Origin: Arcanobacterium phocae
GTDB taxonomy: Bacteria > Actinomycetota > Actinomycetes > Actinomycetales > Actinomycetaceae
Assembly: GCF_900105865.1 (NCBI RefSeq)
Contig: NZ_LT629804.1
Coordinates: forward strand, 496,001-560,000
Direction: 5' to 3'
Length of the DNA stretch: 64,000 nucleotides
A program made the position numbers and the translations under genes. Below the pieces are notes generated by a model. It was not told the origin of the DNA, did no database searches, and saw only the letters and a list, made by a program, of their open reading frames with translations. Below, piece by piece: positions 17,488-26,573 of this stretch. Each line of letters opens with the position of its first letter. Position 1 is the first letter of the stretch.

Positions 17488-20400
17488 CTAGATTCGGCGG
17501 CGCTTACCTACGTAAGTCGCTATCAAACCTGCTAATAGGATTACTAGAAGTCCAGTAACACCCACATCCACTCCAGTCTTTGCCAAACGGCTAGACGATT
17601 GGGCACTAACTGTTCCTCCGTTAGTGCCGTTTTTCTTTAGCACAGTTATTTTCACAACCGACGACGGCTGCTCACCGGCGATATTAGATGTTGCTACAGC
17701 ATAATGCTCACCTGGAGAAACGGTCTCGGGTATATGAACGGTATAGGACTTAATCATTCCTTGGGAATCAGAAACCTCAGTGCCAAGTAATGTTGGTTCA
17801 GAGTAGAAGAAGATGCGCGCTGGCATTTCGCTCTTCAATCCACTGAAATCAACATCTACTGACTTACCTTGTTCAACTGTGTACTGACCATCAAGCTTTA
17901 CCTTTCCATTGGCTATATCAGCCGCGATTACTGATGAATCAGCATACGTTGGCCCAGTTAATACTGCATCTAGAATTTTGATCCATGGGATGGACATTCC
18001 ATCTGGTTTCGATGGACCTGGCTCAGGTTGTGGATCCGGTTGTGGATCCGGTTGTGGATCCGGCTCAGGTGCCGGCTGCGGATCCGGCTGCGGATCTGGT
18101 TCTAGGTTCCCGGTATATTTGATTTCAAACATCTTAGTTGTTCGATGATCTTCTGACTCAACAATTATCCTCGATACTCGCTCAAATTCAGGAACAATTG
18201 TCACCGCCGCATTATCCTCGGAATAGGCTTCCAACATCTGGGGTTTAGCAGCAGGAGATGTGTAAGACCAGGAATCAAGCGCCTCTTTGGACAATTCTTC
18301 ATCGTTAAGCACAACCTTGGTTAACAAGGCCGTTGAATGAACGTCATAAGACTGTTTCACACCTTTGAGGAATATCTCCGATATACCAGTTACCGGTTTG
18401 ATATTCGGCCTAGCAGTCTTACCGTTGACATTATTGTGTACCTCAACCTTCAGATACGTCGTCGTCACTGGATCTAGCTCATATTTGTAAGGCTGAACGT
18501 TTCCTTGTTCATCGCCGATTGTTTCTCTTGATTCTACAAGCTTCCACTCTTCATTAACCGTGTCTCGTACAAAGAACCTCGTCGAATGAGGCTCCGGGTA
18601 GTTGGCCGACCAACCATCTCGATAGAACCACACCTCAAATTGGCTAAACTGCTGCGGAGTATCGTAGGCAAACACAAGGTCCGCAAATTTTTCGTCAGTC
18701 TTTTGCGTATTTTCATAATTCGTCCAAACGTTTTTGTTCGGACCGTTACCATCATGGCTCGGAACTGCGGTTTTACTATCACGAATCGCTTCAAGCGTGT
18801 CAGATTGCAAAGCCGGATCAATCGATTGAGTCAACGACTTCGCTGCCCCGGCTAAATTATCACCAACTGCAACCGTCGGTTCTTGCACACGAATAGTCGC
18901 AGTAACCTCATATTTCTGGTCAAAAATGGTTGTGGCACCGTGAACTGTCACAGTTCCAGGTTTATCCCAAACACTAGCCTCAGGGTCCTGCCATGTAACT
19001 GGGAACGACGTCGATAAAATTGCTCCATCCGGCATTACTACAGGGCGCGTAGAAGGAAGTTGGGCAACTGTTCCTACTGGTGACGTTGCTGAATAATTCA
19101 GAACTGCGCCAACCCCATCAATCATAATGATGTCAATATCAACCTTATCTCCGACGCCCGTTTTTCCAGAAACAACAAAATGACCAGCTTTGCCGTATTG
19201 CTTTGCAGTGATGTCGTCCCATGTCACCTTAGTAGTTGAGGAACGATTATCAGCATCGTAACTTTCAATAACCTCAGGAAGAATCGGCTTATGACCTGTC
19301 TTGACATAAATATTACGTGGATAGCGATAGTGATCCGCACCAGATTCACTCGATGGATCCGTATTGTCATTCGTCGTAATTACAGTTACTGACTGTGGAG
19401 TCATTCCTTCAGCACTTGCAGTCACAGTAAACGATCCTGCTTTCTTAGTGGATTTCGCAATTGCTAATGCTTTACCCGAGAAAGCTCGACGCTCAAGTGA
19501 CTGATAGGACGTATGGTCTGCTTGCTCTCCATTATCAGTACCTACTATTTCGCCGTTTCCCTCAATAGAGAAGGTTATAGGCGTGTTTGCGTCAGGCACA
19601 GGTTCGCCTTTGGCATCCGTTACGGTGACGTCAACATAAGCGAGATCGCTACCATCAGCAGCAATCGAATTACGGTTAACGTTTACCTTTAGTGATTGCG
19701 CTGGTCCCGCCGTCGTCACTTTATTGCGCCCATGCGTATCGGAAATTATCTGACCGTCTTTGTCTTTCGCTACTGCTTCTAAAGTTCCGTCAGCATAAGG
19801 AACCTCCCACGTGAAATATAGATTTTCGTGGTCTACCCTCTTTTTATCTGTTCCTTCGTAGAGTTGATACCGGTATCCAGCCTCTGTTTTCTTTACAGTA
19901 AATTTCTTTTCGCCGAGTGATTTTTTCTGCCCATGCGTATCAATAAAGAACAATTCAACACGCGGCGCATCTGAATAAACATCTACCTTCACTTTTCCTT
20001 GTGAATTGGCGACGACGTTGCGGTTCCATGCTGGCAAAATATGAAGGGTATGGAGATTATCATTCCATTGGCTTTGATACAAATAATAGGAATCTTTCGG
20101 GAAACCAGCAGTATCAATAATGCCAAAATAGGAATTCTTTGGTGATGGCCATGAGCCTACAGCACCTGGTGAATCACCAAACCAGAATGTTGGTTCACCG
20201 ATGTAATCGAAACCAGTCCATACAAATTCTCCAGCAACATAATCGCGGGTGATGATATCGTACCAAGCCTCAGATGCGTATGCTCCCCATCCAACTTTAG
20301 AACCGTCATATGAGGTCAGTTGTTTGTCCGCAGTACGCCCGCTATCGTGCGTACGATTATATATTCCACGACTATTTACTGATGACGCAGTTTCGGAGCC

Positions 20401-22089
20401 ATATAGTTTCCAGTCAGGATGCTGGGAATGAATACTGTTGTATTTATTTCCCGCAACATAATTCAAACCAACTGTTCCATCAGCCTTAGCTAAGGATTCC
20501 ATGAGCGTCGCAGCACCTGGAGCACCGTCTTTGAGCTGATTGTCCCCGCGGGTAACTGGCCGGGTTTTGTCAATCTGCTGTGTCCACTTAATGAGGTCGG
20601 CTTGCTGACTGGTATAATTCGCCATGAGGGTGTACAAGCCTGTTCCCTCACCAATTTCATTTCCTAAAGACCACATGATCACGGATGGAGCATTTATATC
20701 CCGCCGTATTGTTGCTTCAAGGTCGAATTGTGCCCATGTACTTTCGGGTGCCACATTTTCTAAAGCAGTGTTCAGTGGCACTGGCTTCTCAAAGAAACGG
20801 GCATAGTCATTGTAATTTCTGTTCTTTGGATGATGAAACCCGTCAAAAAGTTCTTCGACGATAAGCATCCCTTTTTCATCTGCAAGATCGATCAAATCGC
20901 GCGATGCTGGATTATGGGTGACACGAATGGCATTGGCGCCCATCTCTTTCAAGATATCGATTTGTCGCTCTATGGCAGCACGATATGCTCGAGCACCTAA
21001 CGCTCCTTGATCGTGATGCATGGATACGCCCTTGAGCTTCATTCGCTGACCGTTGAGCGTGAACCCGTTGTCAGCATCGAACTGCGCATTCCGGAATCCA
21101 GTTTTAACTGTGACTTCATCAAGTGGAGTATTATCCACATCAGAAATTTTGGTTACCACCTGGTAACGTTGCGGATTATCCACGCTCCACATCTTGATGT
21201 TATGTGCTGTAATTGCTGCCGTTTCATCAGCCTCAGATCCAGGAGCGATCATGAGTTTCTGTGCACTACTTTCACCTAATGTTTGCTTACCATCAAGTGA
21301 TGTCAACACGTGCGTAACCATAACTTCAGCAGGTTCCGCTGATTCATTTACTACTCGTGCAGTGGCATTAATGTCGAGATCGCCTTCAGTGGCTGTTGCA
21401 ATATTGGGGGCGACAACAGTTACCCCATCGTGAGCGATATGGACAGGGTTAGTAACCACGAGGTCAACATTGCGATAAATTCCTGAACCAGAATACCAGC
21501 GACTTGAGGGAAGCTCATGGTTGACTTTAACAGCTACGACGTTGTTCGCCCCGATTTTCACATAATCAGTGATATCTACCGAAAATGGGGTGTATCCATA
21601 TGGATGGTTTGCTACTTCAGTGCCGTTGACATATATGGTGGCATCCATATAGACGCCATCAAAATTCAAGTTAATTCGCTTGCCAACGAATTTCTGATCC
21701 AGAGGTAGGTTTTTCCGATACCAACCAATGCCCCCTAAAAGATATCCACTTTCTGCCTCACCTTGCTGGGTAAATTCCTGTTCGATGGAATAATCATGTG
21801 GAAGATCTAGGATCCGCCATTGAGCATCGGAATATTCCGGCGACTCAGCACCTTTTTCCTCTCCTAGTTTAAATTTCCAACCAGTATTGAATTGTTGGAT
21901 ACGCACACTTGCATCTAGTGGAGTGGTGTAGACATCTTCTGCATCAGATGCCATTTGTGTGCTTGTTGAAAGTCGAGAATAATCTTGTGATGCGGATGCT
22001 ATCGGAAGCGATCCAAAAGTTGATAGCGCTAGCACAAGTGTGCTTGCTATCGCACTTTTGCGCCAGTTGTTGGCTTGCTTGGTACGCAT
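17488..22089 (-). CDS. Cell-wall-anchored GH2 beta-galactosidase (BgaA-like)
   Basis: A 1533-residue surface enzyme. A signal peptide (cleavage near residue 34) is followed by the GH2 jelly-roll, Ig-like and TIM-barrel domains (about 60-660). Predicted acid/base is Glu478 in WSLGNEIG and nucleophile Glu566 in GSETASS. Next come DUF4982 and Ig-like domains, two Big_4-like repeats (TVTWDD / PVTWQD), a discoidin-like domain, an Asp/Pro repeat spacer, an Ig-like domain shared with the GH20 protein, and the sorting signal LAKTG (1502-1506), a hydrophobic stretch and RRR. By analogy with pneumococcal BgaA it would remove terminal galactose from host glycans. It follows the GH20 gene by 89 bases. 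GAGG precedes the ATG. Confidence 0.92.
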   Translation of the reverse strand: MRTKQANNWRKSAIASTLVLALSTFGSLPIASASQDYSRLSTSTQMASDAEDVYTTPLDASVRIQQFNTGWKFKLGEEKGAESPEYSDAQWRILDLPHDYSIEQEFTQQGEAESGYLLGGIGWYRKNLPLDQKFVGKRINLNFDGVYMDATIYVNGTEVANHPYGYTPFSVDITDYVKIGANNVVAVKVNHELPSSRWYSGSGIYRNVDLVVTNPVHIAHDGVTVVAPNIATATEGDLDINATARVVNESAEPAEVMVTHVLTSLDGKQTLGESSAQKLMIAPGSEADETAAITAHNIKMWSVDNPQRYQVVTKISDVDNTPLDEVTVKTGFRNAQFDADNGFTLNGQRMKLKGVSMHHDQGALGARAYRAAIERQIDILKEMGANAIRVTHNPASRDLIDLADEKGMLIVEELFDGFHHPKNRNYNDYARFFEKPVPLNTALENVAPESTWAQFDLEATIRRDINAPSVIMWSLGNEIGEGTGLYTLMANYTSQQADLIKWTQQIDKTRPVTRGDNQLKDGAPGAATLMESLAKADGTVGLNYVAGNKYNSIHSQHPDWKLYGSETASSVNSRGIYNRTHDSGRTADKQLTSYDGSKVGWGAYASEAWYDIITRDYVAGEFVWTGFDYIGEPTFWFGDSPGAVGSWPSPKNSYFGIIDTAGFPKDSYYLYQSQWNDNLHTLHILPAWNRNVVANSQGKVKVDVYSDAPRVELFFIDTHGQKKSLGEKKFTVKKTEAGYRYQLYEGTDKKRVDHENLYFTWEVPYADGTLEAVAKDKDGQIISDTHGRNKVTTAGPAQSLKVNVNRNSIAADGSDLAYVDVTVTDAKGEPVPDANTPITFSIEGNGEIVGTDNGEQADHTSYQSLERRAFSGKALAIAKSTKKAGSFTVTASAEGMTPQSVTVITTNDNTDPSSESGADHYRYPRNIYVKTGHKPILPEVIESYDADNRSSTTKVTWDDITAKQYGKAGHFVVSGKTGVGDKVDIDIIMIDGVGAVLNYSATSPVGTVAQLPSTRPVVMPDGAILSTSFPVTWQDPEASVWDKPGTVTVHGATTIFDQKYEVTATIRVQEPTVAVGDNLAGAAKSLTQSIDPALQSDTLEAIRDSKTAVPSHDGNGPNKNVWTNYENTQKTDEKFADLVFAYDTPQQFSQFEVWFYRDGWSANYPEPHSTRFFVRDTVNEEWKLVESRETIGDEQGNVQPYKYELDPVTTTYLKVEVHNNVNGKTARPNIKPVTGISEIFLKGVKQSYDVHSTALLTKVVLNDEELSKEALDSWSYTSPAAKPQMLEAYSEDNAAVTIVPEFERVSRIIVESEDHRTTKMFEIKYTGNLEPDPQPDPQPAPEPDPQPDPQPDPQPEPGPSKPDGMSIPWIKILDAVLTGPTYADSSVIAADIANGKVKLDGQYTVEQGKSVDVDFSGLKSEMPARIFFYSEPTLLGTEVSDSQGMIKSYTVHIPETVSPGEHYAVATSNIAGEQPSSVVKITVLKKNGTNGGTVSAQSSSRLAKTGVDVGVTGLLVILLAGLIATYVGKRRRI
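18021..18101. repeat. Tandem 12-base repeats encoding the DPQP spacer
   Basis: Repeats of GGTTGTGGATCC and close variants inside the GH2 gene encode a run of DPQP/EPDP units. This is a proline-rich wall-spanning spacer before the anchor-proximal domain. Copy number is likely to vary between strains. Confidence 0.8.
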
Positions 22090-22123
22090 ATGTTCCTCAT
22101 TTCGTCATTGAAATATGAGATAT

Positions 22124-22156
22124 GCTGAGGGAAATAGTATTTCAATTCCCCTCAGC
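22124..22156. terminator. Hairpin between GH20 and GH2 genes
   Basis: Inverted repeat GCTGAGGG / CCCTCAGC with a 17-base loop in the 89-base gap. No T-tract follows on the minus strand, so it may be an attenuator or mRNA-stability hairpin rather than a full terminator. Confidence 0.45.
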
Positions 22157-22178
22157 GTATGTTTTTATAATTGCATCA

Positions 22179-25100
22179 TCACGATTCGTAACGACGACGA
22201 AGCAGGATCATCGCCATTCCGAAACCTAGCAAGGTAACCGAGATAACTCCAACAAAAGTAAGCGAGCTACCAGTTTTTGCAAGAACTTGCGTGTGTTGCG
22301 ATGTAACTTGATTCTGGTTTGGGAGCTGTCCATGTCCGTCTGTACGTGACTCAACTACGGTAATTCGCACAATAGATGATGGCTGATGCATGCCAGCAAC
22401 ATTTGATGTTGCAACCACATAGTGCGTTCCCAGCGGAGCATCAGTTGTCTTTACATCAAATTCAGCGCTACCACTATCTGAGGCAGTCACATCACCAATC
22501 TTTGTTGGTTCAGAATACAAGTACACACGTGCTTGCGCATTCTTTTCCAATCCAGCGAAAGTGACTTTAACGTTTTCGCCTCGTTCCACTGTGTATTGAC
22601 CGTCAAGCTTAACGCTCTCATCAGCCAACGCTTTCTCAATCATCCCCGAATCAGAATAAACTGGATCAAGATTTATCCCAGGAACAAGCGGTAGCCAATC
22701 GACATGTGGACGGGCAGGCGGCTCAGGCTGCGGTGCCGGCTCAGGCTGCGGTGCCGGCTCAGGCTGCGGTGCCGGCTCAGGCTGCGGATCAACTGGCGGA
22801 ACTGGTTTTTCATCGTGAGTATCTGGTACCTGCGGTTTGCGATCAACTATGAAATCAAGAGTTGCTACGCTTGGTTGAGCAGGCTTCAGTACATATTCAG
22901 CTGTGCTCGTTAGTTCTACGGAGGCCTTCTTGTCAGCATCTTTGGCTATTGTGGCATCCCAGGCGAAAGATATGGATTGACTTGGTTCAAGGCTACCATT
23001 CCAAGTAAGTTTTCCAGTATTGTTAAGCTTTGCTGGAGCAACCTTCAGCGGACCGCCTGCACTGTAAGCTTCAATCTCGAATAGTGAAATTCCGTAATCG
23101 GGAAGGGAACGTTCGTTTCCTGTTATCGTGATTGCCGTTACGCGTTTCTGGTCAATACTATGCTCTGCCCATACCGCATTTTTATTACTCTCGCGAGTAA
23201 ACGCGAACTTATCTACTGTGGTGGAACCATCTGGATGAGCATAGGAAACCGTGTACTTTGTTGCATAGGCCCCTTCCCAGGCTAACCGAAGTTTGACAAG
23301 ATCTGTTGCTTCTTTAAATGTGACAGTGATGGATTCGCCGTCTTTCTTGCCGACTGATGACCATCTCGAGTCAGCGTTCGAGGCATCTCCATCAATAGCT
23401 TTGCTGGCATCAAACTTCGCAACTTCTACAGAACTTGCCTCAGCTGTAGCGCCTTCTGATGCAAGAGCAACGTTTTTCCCTTCTGACATAACAGGTTTAC
23501 CGTCATTATCAAGAACTTTAACTGGTACGTCACCAGCTGCTGTTTCAAGGAACGTAGACGTTACTTTCGCATCAATAGGGAATGTTTGGTTGGATGTATT
23601 TTTTATTTGTCCGGTCACAGTGACTGCCATCCCAGGTTTCACTGCTGTTCCAGATTGTGGAGAGACTAGGTCTGATTGGGTTCCGACGACGATCTGGTCA
23701 ATGTTTGCCGGTATTTCTGGAGCATCTCCAACTGCAGCCATTGCATTCGTGAATTCTTTGATTGTGCGCTTATCGCCGGAATACCAAACGCGGTCTGCAA
23801 ACGCAGTGTATGGACCTTTTGATTTATCAGCAACTTGTTCTTCAGTCAATGCACGAGCTATGTCGGACCAAATAGCAAAAGATGCACCACGTAGCCAGGT
23901 TGGATATGTTGTATCTTTACCTAGCACTGGTTTTTCTTGTGGAAATGCCTGTGGTCCACGACCTTGAGCTAAGCCTGGGAATCGGCCCGCATGGAAACCG
24001 CCATCAACAGAATCATTGCGCTGTCCTAGATAGACACGCTCAACCGTTGGATACTTATAGCCGGCTGCTTCACCAAGTACGAAGTACATGTAGGCATCAT
24101 TAAAGTTGACTAGCTTAAATCCTCGATCAACAAAATCCTGGACTGACGTCATCGGCCTATCCCAATTCGTCCAGTAGTCAATAGTGAGATCTTTGTTCAG
24201 TTCAACCTTTTGAGCTACATCCGAACGATAAAAAGCATCATTCCACACTCGGACATCAGTCTTGTGATACTTGTCTTTCACATAGGTAGCCATGTCGTTA
24301 ATGAATGACACAAAACCGTCAACAAATTCTTTGTCTTGACCAAGCTTAGCTTTAATACGCTCGACCGCTGCTGGATATTTCTGTCCTGCCTGAGTGAAGT
24401 TTACGTATTCATCTGCTCCTAGATGCCATTTATTTGTATCAGGGAAAAGGGGAGCAAACTCATCAATAAGTTCTTTGACAAATTTTTCTGCTTCAGGTTT
24501 CGAAAAATCAAGGCCGCGAAGATGCTCTTCATTATTAGAGCCAATGTATCTCGGCTCTAAGCGAAGATCCGCATGCTGAGATAACACTTGCTTCATATGT
24601 CCTGGCATATCGAGTGCAGGTATTACCTCAATATGATATTTCTTTGCTTCGGCTAGTATCTCAGCCAGCTCGCTTTGAGAAATATATCCGTCCGACGACA
24701 TGATTTCTGGATGTTTCTTCGATTCCAGTCGGAAACCTTCATTTTCTGAAAAGTGGAGTTGCAACGTATTAATCTTGCGGTAGCTCAATTGATGAATCAG
24801 ATTCAGAAGATAATTTTTAGAATAGAATTTCCGGGCCATATCTTGATGGAACGATCGTTCGCTAACATCGGCCCAATCGCGTACCGTTCCTGCTTGCACA
24901 CCACCTGAGCTGGCAACCGACTGAACAACAGTCTGTTCACCCCAGAAGGCCCCATCCGCGGATTTTCCGGTTACTGTAAGCCGGTCTTTAGTCGAAACTA
25001 TTTGGTACCCATCATCACGCGGAACATCTTTTAGTTCCGGATCGACGCGGAGCACAATATCGTCAGCGTCAGCTTCACCATCGATTTCTACTGTTGGCTT

Positions 25101-25358
25101 TATTTTGCCCTTGATAGCCAGATCCAGAGCAAGTTTATTCGCATCATCTTTAAGGTCAGAAGGAGCTACAATTTTCGTTTCCTTCGACAGTTTCCATGGT
25201 TGTCCGTCGTCGGCACTAAAATGACGCACAGCAGGAATAACGGCTTTAATTCCTGCTTCTTCTAATGGTGTTGCAAGCGCACTCGAAACACAACTTAACG
25301 AAGAGAACGCAAGAACTGTTGCTATTGCGCCTCCAATTAGTTTTTTATGGGTAGACAT
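22179..25358 (-). CDS. Cell-wall-anchored GH20 beta-N-acetylhexosaminidase (StrH-like)
   Basis: A 1059-residue surface enzyme. After a signal peptide (cleavage near 30) come a GH20b N-terminal domain (35-160) and a GH20 TIM barrel (165-500) with the catalytic Asp316-Glu317 pair in HLGADEY. Then follow an NEW3-like linker, an F5/8 (discoidin) domain (about 630-765), an Ig-like domain, an EPAPQP repeat spacer, the anchor-proximal domain shared with the GH2 protein, and LAKTG (1026-1030) with hydrophobic tail and RRR. It would remove terminal GlcNAc or GalNAc from glycans. Pneumococcal StrH has two GH20 modules; this has one. Two adjacent ATGs exist (25361, 25358); the second is better spaced from GAAGGG. 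First gene of a two-gene operon. Confidence 0.92.
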   Translation of the reverse strand: MSTHKKLIGGAIATVLAFSSLSCVSSALATPLEEAGIKAVIPAVRHFSADDGQPWKLSKETKIVAPSDLKDDANKLALDLAIKGKIKPTVEIDGEADADDIVLRVDPELKDVPRDDGYQIVSTKDRLTVTGKSADGAFWGEQTVVQSVASSGGVQAGTVRDWADVSERSFHQDMARKFYSKNYLLNLIHQLSYRKINTLQLHFSENEGFRLESKKHPEIMSSDGYISQSELAEILAEAKKYHIEVIPALDMPGHMKQVLSQHADLRLEPRYIGSNNEEHLRGLDFSKPEAEKFVKELIDEFAPLFPDTNKWHLGADEYVNFTQAGQKYPAAVERIKAKLGQDKEFVDGFVSFINDMATYVKDKYHKTDVRVWNDAFYRSDVAQKVELNKDLTIDYWTNWDRPMTSVQDFVDRGFKLVNFNDAYMYFVLGEAAGYKYPTVERVYLGQRNDSVDGGFHAGRFPGLAQGRGPQAFPQEKPVLGKDTTYPTWLRGASFAIWSDIARALTEEQVADKSKGPYTAFADRVWYSGDKRTIKEFTNAMAAVGDAPEIPANIDQIVVGTQSDLVSPQSGTAVKPGMAVTVTGQIKNTSNQTFPIDAKVTSTFLETAAGDVPVKVLDNDGKPVMSEGKNVALASEGATAEASSVEVAKFDASKAIDGDASNADSRWSSVGKKDGESITVTFKEATDLVKLRLAWEGAYATKYTVSYAHPDGSTTVDKFAFTRESNKNAVWAEHSIDQKRVTAITITGNERSLPDYGISLFEIEAYSAGGPLKVAPAKLNNTGKLTWNGSLEPSQSISFAWDATIAKDADKKASVELTSTAEYVLKPAQPSVATLDFIVDRKPQVPDTHDEKPVPPVDPQPEPAPQPEPAPQPEPAPQPEPPARPHVDWLPLVPGINLDPVYSDSGMIEKALADESVKLDGQYTVERGENVKVTFAGLEKNAQARVYLYSEPTKIGDVTASDSGSAEFDVKTTDAPLGTHYVVATSNVAGMHQPSSIVRITVVESRTDGHGQLPNQNQVTSQHTQVLAKTGSSLTFVGVISVTLLGFGMAMILLRRRYES
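22720..22787. repeat. Tandem 18-base repeats encoding EPAPQP
   Basis: Three exact copies and one partial copy of GGCTCAGGCTGCGGTGCC encode the proline-rich spacer of the GH20 protein. Exact copies suggest recent expansion and possible length variation. Confidence 0.85.
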
Positions 25359-25490
25359 CATTGTCCCTTCCAAGCGAAATACATCTAAGGACGATATATA
25401 GCTCATTGATTCTAAGGCTGTGTCGAATCTTCATACGGGCAATCATCATTGATTTTACGTATCTTCATTCTTCACGTTTTCAGTCTAGTT

Positions 25491-25506
25491 GCTAAAACGT
25501 TTTAGT
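25491..25506 (-). promoter_or_regulatory. LacI-type operator upstream of GH20-GH2 operon
   Basis: GCTAAAACGTTTTAGT contains the perfect palindrome CTAAAACGTTTTAG with the central CG typical of LacI-family sites. On the minus strand a TTTACT hexamer overlaps it, and TAGACT lies 16 bases further on, giving a plausible -35/-10 pair. The GH85 gene has a near-identical site at 61104-61119 in the same register to TTGACT. Confidence 0.65.
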
Positions 25507-25552
25507 AAAACCATTTTTACAAACAAATATAGAAATTTTTGCTATCCACGCC

Positions 25553-25620
25553 GCACAAAATCTCGCCCAGCGCAACGGTAGCAGCCTATATCGCACTACC
25601 ATGCTGAATCTCGAGATTTT
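25553..25620. repeat. 68-bp dispersed repeat, copy B
   Basis: Gapless alignment partner of 17407-17474. This copy has a longer outer stem, GCCGCACAAAATCTCG / CGAGATTTTGTGCGGC (25550-25565 with 25612-25627), and an inner GGTAG / CTACC stem. It resembles a REP or miniature inverted-repeat element. It sits in the gene-free stretch 25359-25635, which otherwise holds only the GH20 promoter and operator. Confidence 0.75.
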
Positions 25621-25635
25621 GTGCGGCACAGAGCA

Positions 25636-25674
25636 AACAAAAAAATCCCGGTAGGCTATTTCCTACCGGGATTT
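25636..25674 (-). terminator. Intrinsic terminator after tRNA-Ala
   Basis: A 13-base-pair stem (AAATCCCGGTAGG / CCTACCGGGATTT) is followed on the minus strand by a run of seven Ts, directly after tRNA-Ala. Confidence 0.9.
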
Positions 25675-25675
25675 G

Positions 25676-25748
25676 TGGAGCTAAGGGGACTCGAACCCCT
25701 GACCCTCTGCTTGCAAAGCAGATGCGCTACCAGCTGCGCCATAGCCCC
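25676..25748 (-). tRNA. tRNA-Ala (TGC anticodon)
   Basis: A 73-base cloverleaf on the minus strand: acceptor GGGGCTA / TAGCTCC, D-arm GCGCAGCTGGTAGCGC, anticodon loop TTTGCAA (TGC) and T-loop GGTTCGAACC. CCA is not encoded. It is in the usual actinobacterial position downstream of gyrA. Confidence 0.97.
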
Positions 25749-25770
25749 ATTTCGAACTGTTCGTTCGAAG

Positions 25771-25890
25771 CTATTCTACAGGATCTGTGACCGATTGCCA
25801 CATCGCCTGCGTTTGCATCGTTTCCGATGCTTTGAGGAACAATGCATATCCCCCAACTACTGCGAGAGTGACGAGAACGAATTTCTTCAT
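25771..25890 (-). CDS. DLW-39 family small protein
   Basis: A 39-residue protein, too short for routine ORF calls: MKKFVLVTLAVVGG, a short hydrophobic N-terminus, then a polar tail ending in MWQSVTDPVE. Length, position between tRNA-Ile and tRNA-Ala downstream of gyrA, and the tail fit the actinobacterial DLW-39 family, although the D-L-W triplet itself reads A-M-W here. A strong GGAGGAG site precedes the ATG. Function is unknown; it is probably a small membrane-associated protein. Confidence 0.85.
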   Translation of the reverse strand: MKKFVLVTLAVVGGYALFLKASETMQTQAMWQSVTDPVE

Positions 25891-25913
25891 CGCTCCTCCT
25901 TCTCACGTTAGCG

Positions 25914-25987
25914 TGGGCCTAGATGGACTCGAACCATCGACCTCTACATTATCAGTGTAGCGCTCTAACCGACTGAGCTATAGGCCC
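25914..25987 (-). tRNA. tRNA-Ile (GAT anticodon)
   Basis: A 74-base cloverleaf on the minus strand: acceptor GGGCCTA / TAGGCCC, anticodon stem CTACA / TGTAG around loop CTGATAA (GAT), T-loop GGTTCGAGTCC. Discriminator A follows; CCA is not encoded. Upstream gyrA-side neighbours match the common actinobacterial order. Confidence 0.97.
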
Positions 25988-26093
25988 TTGTGCATTTCTT
26001 CGTGCCGAATTAGATTAACTCAATTTCGAGTTCAGAATCAAACCACAACAGCTCCAAGCAATGCACGTCACATTTTCATGTAACTATTTCAGA

Positions 26094-26531
26094 CTATTCA
26101 TCGGTAACGGTCACATGTAAGCCGCCTACCAGCATGGCAACGACGTTGTACACAAGTGCCATGAGCGCCCCGAAAGCGGTCATCAACACAATCTCAATCA
26201 CTCCTACCACAACGGAGAATGACATGACACGCCCAAACTCCATGAACTGCCCCAATTGCAACAACGCTTCGGAGTTGAGCGTCTTGAGCAGCCCATCGAT
26301 TTGCGACCAAACATGCATCGAATCGAGCACAAACCACAAAACGGCGGTAGCAATTACTAGCATGATGCCGATTGCAACTGAAACCAAGAATGACAGTTTC
26401 AGAGCCGACCATGGGTCAACCCGGGAAATCGTCATCTTGACTCGCCGAATGCCAACTTCTTGCTTTTCATGTGGCACGACTTCTTGCACCATGGTTGGCT
26501 GCGGCGTCGTTTCGTCCGGTGTGGTTGTCAT
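26094..26531 (-). CDS. DUF3566 domain-containing membrane protein
   Basis: A 145-residue protein with a polar N-terminal tail and two hydrophobic segments (about 50-75 and 105-140), flanking an amphipathic region. The family signature VKMTISRVDPWSALKLSFL precedes the first helix. DUF3566 proteins are typically encoded just downstream of gyrA in actinobacteria, as here; function is unknown. The ATG at 26531 is chosen because GGAG lies six bases upstream; an ATG four codons earlier has no site. Confidence 0.9.
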   Translation of the reverse strand: MTTTPDETTPQPTMVQEVVPHEKQEVGIRRVKMTISRVDPWSALKLSFLVSVAIGIMLVIATAVLWFVLDSMHVWSQIDGLLKTLNSEALLQLGQFMEFGRVMSFSVVVGVIEIVLMTAFGALMALVYNVVAMLVGGLHVTVTDE

Positions 26532-26573
26532 CTTCTTCTCCATTGACCAGGTGTGAGTGATTTACACGTAGGG

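Noticed and set aside
18021-18101. Regular short repeats considered as a CRISPR array
   Set aside because: They are 12-base in-frame coding repeats without spacers, encoding a proline-rich linker.
25319-25350. Cysteine in the GH20 signal peptide as a lipobox
   Set aside because: The protein has a clear C-terminal LAKTG sorting signal, and the cysteine lies within the hydrophobic core in a poor lipobox context.
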